A stretch of DNA of 45,643 bases, taken from Burkholderiales bacterium. Lineage in GTDB: Bacteria; Pseudomonadota; Gammaproteobacteria; Burkholderiales; Burkholderiaceae_C. The position numbers were made by a program, and so were the translations under genes. Below, piece by piece: positions 40,033 through 45,643 of the stretch; the stretch's first letter is position 1; every line of letters begins with the position of its first letter. The notes beneath the pieces were generated by a model that saw nothing but the letters and a program-made list of their open reading frames with translations, made no database searches and had not been told where the DNA came from. The stretch covers positions 1-45,643 of the forward strand of contig JACPYV010000138.1 in the NCBI GenBank assembly GCA_016195825.1, given 5' to 3'.

Positions 40033-42078
40033 ATGAACGAGCAGATTTTCAGAGCCGCACCGGCACGAGCCCACGGCTCACCCGAGACGCCGCTGCGCAG
40101 GCCGGCCCAGGTGGCACTCACCTACGTAGCGCTGGGCGCCGCCTGGATCCTCTACTCCGACAACCTGCTGCTGGCCATGGTGCCGGATGCGTCCCTGCTG
40201 GCCAGCATCGGGCTTGATAAAGGCCTCGCCTACGTGCTGGTCACGGGCCTGTTGCTGTACGGCCTGCTGATGCGTCGCGACCGGCATTCGCTGCCGCCGC
40301 AGCACGTCGACGGCGGGTCCGGCACCAACCGGCGAATCGGCGCGCCGCGCCACGAAGACAATCGCGAAACGTCGGAGGCCCAGGTGGCCCGCTGGCGTCA
40401 ATGGGCGATGGCCTTCGAGCACATCCGCGACGGCGTCATGATCACGGACGCCCACTGCCGCATTCAGACCGTCAACGCCGCCTTTTCCGCCATCACGGGC
40501 TACAGCGCCGATGAGGCCATCGGTGCGTCGGCCCGATTGCTGCAGTCCGGCCGCCACGCGCCGGAGTTCTACCAGCAGATGTGGGCCGCGCTGCAGACCG
40601 AGGGCCGATGGCAGGGCGAGATCTGGAATCGCCGCAAGAACGGCGAAGTCTTCCCCGAGTGGCTAACGCTGAACGTGGTGCGCGACGGCGCGGGCCGGGT
40701 CACACATTACGTGGGCGTCTTCACCGACGTGAGCCGCAGCAAGACCGTCGAGGCGCAGCTGGAGCGTCTGGCCCACTACGACCCGCTCACCGAGCTACCC
40801 AACCGCGTCCTGGTGATCGACCGGCTGGCACAGGTGCTGCTCCGCAGCGAGCGCCGCAACGGCACGACGGCCGTGCTGGTCATCGACCTGGACGGCTTCA
40901 AGACGGTCAACGACAGCCTGGGGCACCCGGCTGGCGACGAGTTGCTGGTCTGCATCGCCGCACGGCTGCAGTCCCGCCTGCGCACCGATGACCTGCTCGG
41001 CCGGCTCGGCGGCGACGAGTTCCTCGTGGCGCTGGAGGGCTGCGCCACGCCGGCCGAGGTGGCCGCGCTGGCGCGTGACCTGCTGGACACCGTGGCCGCG
41101 CCGGTGCCGCTGAGCTGCGGCCAGGATGCCTACGTGACGGCCAGCATCGGCATCAGCCTGCACCCGGTGTACGGCAGCCGCAGCGTGGTGGAGTTGCTGC
41201 GCGATGCAGACGCCGCCATGTACCGAGCCAAGGAACAAGGCCGCAACTGCTTCTGTTTCTACACCAGCGACATGAACGCCGAAGCCATCGCCAAGCTGGA
41301 GCTCGAGGCCGCGCTGAGCCGCGCCCTGGCACGTGGCGAGCTGCTGCTGCACTACCAGCCCAAGGTCGATGCGCGCAGCGGCCTCGTCGCCGGCGCCGAA
41401 GCCCTGCTGCGCTGGAACCGCAAGGGCGTCGGCCTGGTGCCGCCTGGCCAGTTCATCCCGGTGGCCGAGCAGAGCAGCCTGATCCTGGCCATCGGCGCCT
41501 GGGTCATCGACGAGGCCTGCCGACAACTGCGCGCCTGGATGGACGCCGGCCAGCCGCTGGTGCGCGTAGCCGTCAACGTAGCGGCGCGGCAGTTCGCGGC
41601 GGGCGATCTGGACCAGGTCGTCGCCCGGGCACTGCATCGCCACCGGGTTGACGCACAGTGGCTGGAGATCGAGATCACCGAGGGCATGCTGATCACCGAG
41701 CCCCAGGCCGCGATCAGCATGCTCAAGCGAATCAAGGCGCTGGGCGTCAAGCTGTCGCTGGACGACTTCGGCACCGGCTACTCCAGCCTGGCCTACCTGC
41801 AGCACTTCCCGCTGGACGCGCTGAAGATCGACCAGTCCTTTACCCGCCGCATCGGCCAGGAGCCGGACGGCGCGGCGCTGGTGGACGCGGTCATCGCGCT
41901 GGCCCACCGCCTGCACCTGCGCGTCGTCGCCGAAGGTGTGGAGACCCCGCAGCAGCGCGACTACCTGCGTCAGCACGGCTGCGACGAGATGCAGGGCTAC
42001 CACTTCGCACACCCGGCACCAGCCGACGCCTTGCAGCAGCGGCTGGCGGCCGACGCGTGCGGCCACGACCCCACCTAG
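40033..42078 (+). CDS. Membrane PAS-GGDEF-EAL protein (c-di-GMP cyclase/phosphodiesterase)
   Basis: Signalling protein of 681 aa. Two membrane segments lie at about 28-50 and 62-80, a PAS domain at about 124-235 ([20 protein letters not shown]), a GGDEF domain at about 245-410 and an EAL domain at about 420-675. The GGDEF motif is intact at 326-330, and an RxxD inhibitory site (RTDD, 317-320) precedes it by five residues, so feedback inhibition by c-di-GMP is expected. EAL is intact at 456-458 in AEALLRWNR, with [10 protein letters not shown] and the QGYHFAHP end region. Both activities may be present; the PAS probably decides which dominates. GGAGG lies five bases before the ATG. Its gene is flanked by the Fnr-like regulator and the Aer-like receptor, both in the same direction. 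Confidence 0.93.
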   Translation: MNEQIFRAAPARAHGSPETPLRRPAQVALTYVALGAAWILYSDNLLLAMVPDASLLASIGLDKGLAYVLVTGLLLYGLLMRRDRHSLPPQHVDGGSGTNRRIGAPRHEDNRETSEAQVARWRQWAMAFEHIRDGVMITDAHCRIQTVNAAFSAITGYSADEAIGASARLLQSGRHAPEFYQQMWAALQTEGRWQGEIWNRRKNGEVFPEWLTLNVVRDGAGRVTHYVGVFTDVSRSKTVEAQLERLAHYDPLTELPNRVLVIDRLAQVLLRSERRNGTTAVLVIDLDGFKTVNDSLGHPAGDELLVCIAARLQSRLRTDDLLGRLGGDEFLVALEGCATPAEVAALARDLLDTVAAPVPLSCGQDAYVTASIGISLHPVYGSRSVVELLRDADAAMYRAKEQGRNCFCFYTSDMNAEAIAKLELEAALSRALARGELLLHYQPKVDARSGLVAGAEALLRWNRKGVGLVPPGQFIPVAEQSSLILAIGAWVIDEACRQLRAWMDAGQPLVRVAVNVAARQFAAGDLDQVVARALHRHRVDAQWLEIEITEGMLITEPQAAISMLKRIKALGVKLSLDDFGTGYSSLAYLQHFPLDALKIDQSFTRRIGQEPDGAALVDAVIALAHRLHLRVVAEGVETPQQRDYLRQHGCDEMQGYHFAHPAPADALQQRLAADACGHDPT

Positions 42079-42149
42079 CCGGCGATGGCCGCAGCCTTCA
42101 CCACCCTCTTCCCCCGGTCGCCGCGCCCTATCGCGGCAAGGAGCCTCCC

Positions 42150-43763
42150 ATGCGCAGCAATCTGCCCGTCACCCATCAGGAATACCTGCTTCCCACGGAC
42201 CGCAACCTGGTCTCCACCACCGACCTCAAGGGCCGCATCCTGCACTGCAATGCCGCCTTCGTGGAGGTCAGCGGCTTCACGCGCGACGAGTTGCTGGGCC
42301 AGCCACACAACTTGATCCGGCACCCCGACATGCCGCCCGAGGCCTTCCGCGACATGTGGGCCACGATCAGCGCCGGTCAGCCCTGGTCGGGGCTGGTGAA
42401 GAACCGCCGCAAGGACGGCGACCACTACTGGGTGCGCGCCAACGTTACGCCGCTGATGGAGGACGGGCAGCCCGTGGCCTTCATGTCGGTGCGCTCCCGC
42501 GCCGGCCGGCCGGAGATCCAGGCCGCCGAGGCTCTCTACGCGCAGATGCGCGACGAGCAGGAGGCGGGCCGGCTGGTGCACACGCTGCACCGCGGCGAAG
42601 TGCGGCGCAGCGACTGGCGCGGTCGCCTGGGCCGCCTGTCCGCGCTGCTGCCCTGGCTGGGCCAGGCGGCGGGCTACGCCGGTGTCGGCGCGCTCGGCCT
42701 GATGCTGGCTGACCAGGCTGCCTGGGTATCCGCCGGGGCCGTCGCGCTGGCGGCGGGTGCGGCGGCGGTGCTGAGCCAGCAGCGGCTGCGCCAGGGCATG
42801 GACCACATCGAACGCTATGCCAACCGGCTGGCTGCGGGCGACCTCAGCCGCAACCTCGAACCCAGCGGCAGCAGCCACGGCCGCGGGCTGGAAGTGTCGC
42901 TGGCGCAGTTGGCCGTCAACATGCGCGCGCTGGTCTCGGACACACGCGCAGAGCTGGACCAGATGAACCGTGTCAGCCGCGAGATCGCGCAGGGCAACCA
43001 GGACCTGGCGCAGCGCACCGAATCGCAGGCCGCCAGCCTTGAGGAGGCCGCGGCCAGCATGGAGCAGATCACCGCCACCGTGCGCCAAAGCAGCGACAGC
43101 ACCCACAAGGCCAGTGGCGTGGCCAACGAGCTCAGCAACGTGTCACGCCGCAGCGCCACCGTGGTCCACGACGTGACTGAAACCATGGGCGGCATCGCTC
43201 GCTCGTCCAAGCAGATCGGCGACATCATCCAGGTCATCGACAGCATCGCCTTCCAGACCAACATCCTGGCGCTCAATGCGGCCGTCGAGTCCGCCCGCGC
43301 AGGCGAGCACGGCCGCGGCTTCGCCGTGGTGGCGGGCGAGGTCCGTGCGCTGGCCCAGCGCAGCTCCACCGCGGCGCGCGAGATCAAGCAGCTGATCCAG
43401 TCCTCCACCGAGCAGGTGCAGGCGGCCGAGCGCCAGACGGGCAATGCGCGCGCCAGCATCGACACCACGCTGACCTCGGTGGAGAACTTCGCGACGCTGA
43501 TCGGCGACATTGACCGCGGTGCGCAAGAGCAGCTGCTAGGCATCTCGCAGATGCATGAGGTCATCCAGCAGATGGATGGCTTCACACAGCAAAACGCCGG
43601 CCTGGTGCAACAGTTGTCGGGTTCGGCCCAGCAGATGCTGGCGCAGTCCGAGGAAGTCAGTGCCGCGCTGCGCGTGTTCCGCCTGGAGCGCGTCCCCGCC
43701 GCGGCCGCATCGCTGCCCGATGCGGTCGGCCTGCGCCGCGCGGCACGGCTGCGCGCAGCCTAG
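42150..43763 (+). CDS. aer: Aer-like aerotaxis chemoreceptor
   Basis: Methyl-accepting chemotaxis-type protein of 537 aa. An N-terminal PAS (about 18-115) is very close to E. coli Aer: [55 protein letters not shown] and [14 protein letters not shown]. This includes the Arg-His-x-Asp and Trp that bind FAD in Aer. Hydrophobic segments at about 170-208 anchor it without a periplasmic domain, as in Aer. A HAMP-like region and the signalling hairpin follow, with the tip [20 protein letters not shown] and [16 protein letters not shown]. No C-terminal methylation pentapeptide is present. It should report redox state or oxygen to CheA. AAGGAG lies six bases before the ATG. The 3' end overlaps the opposing kinase gene by four bases. 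Confidence 0.93.
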   Translation: MRSNLPVTHQEYLLPTDRNLVSTTDLKGRILHCNAAFVEVSGFTRDELLGQPHNLIRHPDMPPEAFRDMWATISAGQPWSGLVKNRRKDGDHYWVRANVTPLMEDGQPVAFMSVRSRAGRPEIQAAEALYAQMRDEQEAGRLVHTLHRGEVRRSDWRGRLGRLSALLPWLGQAAGYAGVGALGLMLADQAAWVSAGAVALAAGAAAVLSQQRLRQGMDHIERYANRLAAGDLSRNLEPSGSSHGRGLEVSLAQLAVNMRALVSDTRAELDQMNRVSREIAQGNQDLAQRTESQAASLEEAAASMEQITATVRQSSDSTHKASGVANELSNVSRRSATVVHDVTETMGGIARSSKQIGDIIQVIDSIAFQTNILALNAAVESARAGEHGRGFAVVAGEVRALAQRSSTAAREIKQLIQSSTEQVQAAERQTGNARASIDTTLTSVENFATLIGDIDRGAQEQLLGISQMHEVIQQMDGFTQQNAGLVQQLSGSAQQMLAQSEEVSAALRVFRLERVPAAAASLPDAVGLRRAARLRAA

Positions 43764-45643
43764 GACCCCAGCACCCGCGCAATCGCCTGCGCCAGCTGGC
43801 CGCGGCTGTAGGGCTTGGGCAGCAGCTCCCAGTCGACGGGGGACTCGCGGTCGGCGTCCAGCAGCTCGGCCGAGAAGCCCGACATCAGCAGGATGGCCAG
43901 CTCGGGCCGGCGTTGCTGGGCGATGCGGGCCAGTTCGGTGCCGCGCATGCCCGCGCCCAGCGCAATGTCGCTGATCAGCAGGTCGAAGTCGGCGTCGGGC
44001 GTCAGCAGCAGCAGCGCCTCCTCGGCGCTGGCGCAGACACTCAGCACACAACCCAGGCTGGACAGGAAGTGCTGCGCGACCGCACGCACCTCGGCATCGT
44101 CCTCCACCACCAGCACCTTCAGCCCGGCCGGCACGCCGTCGCCGCCGTGTTCGCCGTCCTGGACCCCAGGCCGCGCCGCGCCAGGCACCGGCAGATAAAG
44201 GCTGATGGTCGTGCCCTGCCCCGGCGCGCTGACCAGCACCACGGCACCTTGCGACTGCTTGACGAAGCCATAGACGGCACTCAGCCCCAGGCCCGTGCCG
44301 CGGCCCGCCTCCTTGGTGGTGAAGAAGGGCTCGAACGCGCGCTCCTTCACGGCCTCGGGCATGCCGGTGCCGGTGTCGGCCACTGCGATGCAGACGAACG
44401 GGCCGTCGCCCAGCTCGGGCCGCAGCTCGGTCGACAGGGGCCCCGCTGCAGCGGCGCAGAAGCGCAGCGTGCCGCCGTCCAGCATGGCATCCCGCGCATT
44501 GATCGCGATGTTGAGCAACGCGGCTTCCAACTGCCCAGGGTCGGCCAGCGCGCCGGGGCAGTCCGGCGCCACGTCGACGACGATGTGGATGCGCTGGTCC
44601 AGCGTACGCCGCAGCATGTCGGAGAGCGAATGCAGCAGTGCATGCACGTCGACCGCGGTGGGCTGCAGCACCTGGCGGCGCGAGAACGCCAGCAGCTTGC
44701 CGGTCAGCTCCGCGCCGCGCTTGGAAGCGCGCATCGCCGCGCCCACCAATTGCTGGCCGAAGGCGTCCAGCGCCAGCGCCGGCAGTTCCTCCAGCACCTT
44801 CAGATTGCCCTGGATGATGGTCAGCAGGTTGTTGAAATCGTGCGCGATGCCCCCCGTCAGCTGGCCCACACTCTCCAGCCGCTGGGCGTGGTTCAGCGCC
44901 TCTTCGGTCTGGGCGCGCTGCAGGCAGGTGCCCAGCAGATTGGCCAGCGACTCGAGAAAGCGTTGCTCGTCGTCGCCGAAACGCTGCGGCTGGCGCGAAC
45001 GCACCGTCAGCGCGCCGATGACGCGCCCGCGGTCCGACAGCGGTACGGCCAGCGCACTGACCAGGCCCGCTGCCAGATAGGCCGGCGGCACGACGAAGCG
45101 CTGCTCGCGGCGGTAGTCCTCCACCACCACCGGCCGCCCCTGGGCCAGCACGAAGCCGGCCGGCGTGTCGATGCGGTTCGCCACCGTGCTACCCACCGCC
45201 TCGCCCGCCATCAGCCCCACGCCGCCGGCCACACGCAGCTCCAGCCGGTTGCTTTCCAGCAGAAACACCAGCGCCACCTCGACCTCCAGCGCCTCGGCGG
45301 CGATGGCAGGCACCTGTTGCAGAAGTACCTGCGGGTCGCGTGCGTCGACGGCCAGCCGGCCCAGCTGGGCCAGGTGCTCGCTGTAGCGCGCACGCTGCAG
45401 CGCCTGCTTGACGCGCGGGTACGCGCCGATGTCGCGGATGGCCGCCACCACGAAGGGCAGGCCATGATCTTGCAGCGGGCTCAGCGCGATCTCGACCATC
45501 ACCTCGGAGCCGTCGCGCCGCTTGGCCACCAGCTCCATCTGCGTGCCCATCGGTCGCGAACGCGGCGCCCGGCCATAGGCCTCGCGGTAGGCAGCATGGC
45601 GCGGGCGGATGCTGTCGGGCACCAGCACATCGACACTGAGCCC
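43760..45643 (-). CDS. Hybrid sensor histidine kinase, PAS-GAF-HisKA-HATPase-REC (5' end beyond window)
   Basis: Cytoplasmic-looking hybrid kinase; at least 627 residues are visible and the frame is open to the window's right edge, where [20 protein letters not shown] continues a PAS domain, so the start lies outside. Order: PAS end (GDGSEV-like [17 protein letters not shown]), GAF (about 115-250 of the visible part, [38 protein letters not shown]), HisKA with the His in [20 protein letters not shown], HATPase_c with [19 protein letters not shown] and [15 protein letters not shown], then a receiver (about 500-620) with DD, phospho-Asp in LLISDIALG and Lys in [10 protein letters not shown]. 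The [11 protein letters not shown] box marks the HWE-neighbouring group seen in FixL/NtrB-type hybrids. Ends tail to tail with aer. Confidence 0.92.
   Translation of the reverse strand, partial: GLSVDVLVPDSIRPRHAAYREAYGRAPRSRPMGTQMELVAKRRDGSEVMVEIALSPLQDHGLPFVVAAIRDIGAYPRVKQALQRARYSEHLAQLGRLAVDARDPQVLLQQVPAIAAEALEVEVALVFLLESNRLELRVAGGVGLMAGEAVGSTVANRIDTPAGFVLAQGRPVVVEDYRREQRFVVPPAYLAAGLVSALAVPLSDRGRVIGALTVRSRQPQRFGDDEQRFLESLANLLGTCLQRAQTEEALNHAQRLESVGQLTGGIAHDFNNLLTIIQGNLKVLEELPALALDAFGQQLVGAAMRASKRGAELTGKLLAFSRRQVLQPTAVDVHALLHSLSDMLRRTLDQRIHIVVDVAPDCPGALADPGQLEAALLNIAINARDAMLDGGTLRFCAAAAGPLSTELRPELGDGPFVCIAVADTGTGMPEAVKERAFEPFFTTKEAGRGTGLGLSAVYGFVKQSQGAVVLVSAPGQGTTISLYLPVPGAARPGVQDGEHGGDGVPAGLKVLVVEDDAEVRAVAQHFLSSLGCVLSVCASAEEALLLLTPDADFDLLISDIALGAGMRGTELARIAQQRRPELAILLMSGFSAELLDADRESPVDWELLPKPYSRGQLAQAIARVLGS

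Overview
The window is GC-rich, densely packed bacterial DNA. Gene content points to a betaproteobacterium of the order Burkholderiales (Roseateles/Rubrivivax-type relatives are the best guess): many two-component systems, large TonB-dependent receptors, a urea ABC transporter, and a homogentisate operon with a DUF2783 gene. The genus is an inference from protein families, not from a marker gene. There is no rRNA, CRISPR array or insertion sequence; one tRNA gene is present.

Layout. 1-737: 5' part of a urea-transporter binding protein gene (urtA, minus strand) behind a very good sigma-54 promoter. 936-3309: minus-strand operon of a small secreted protein, a LytS/AlgZ-type kinase and a LytTR response regulator. 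3441-6477: MacB/Ybb-type ABC exporter pair. 6618-10154: a sugar-type periplasmic binding protein without permeases, followed with overlapping ends by an OmpR-type regulator and its HAMP kinase. 10310-12812: flavin-dependent halogenase-family gene facing truD. 12813-14006: gene-poor stretch with one unknown ORF. 14007-17993: TonB-dependent receptor followed by a FucP-type sugar/proton symporter. 18284-23540: five overlapping minus-strand genes for hydroxyphenylacetate/homogentisate breakdown, with a divergent IclR regulator at 23610. 24831-27557: second TonB-dependent receptor with a long structured leader. 27731-31673: FeeM-like N-acyl amino acid synthase, SapC-family protein, CNNM/CorC-type membrane protein, and ApaH. 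31688-31775: tRNA-Ser(UGA), followed by a short stretch of less typical genes (unknown ORF, DUF2726 protein) and a DTW-domain tRNA-modification enzyme. 33750-45643: a signalling island with a four-gene operon (receiver, HD-GYP, periplasmic binding protein, PAS kinase), an OTC-like pseudoenzyme next to a perfect FNR box, a Crp/Fnr regulator, a PAS-GGDEF-EAL protein, an Aer-like chemoreceptor and a hybrid PAS-GAF kinase that runs off the right end.

How parts fit together. Two unrelated periplasmic binding proteins sit in operons with sensor kinases rather than permeases, which suggests binding proteins used as sensory front ends. The right-hand third combines redox sensing (Fnr-like regulator, FAD-PAS Aer protein) with c-di-GMP turnover (GGDEF-EAL, HD-GYP). 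The homogentisate operon lacks maleylacetoacetate isomerase and has no hpd, so it looks built for hydroxyphenylacetate-type substrates rather than tyrosine. The TonB receptor, FucP-type symporter, halogenase-family and SapC genes resemble carbohydrate-uptake loci of Caulobacter/Xanthomonas-type bacteria. All family assignments come from reading the translations by eye; no database search was run.
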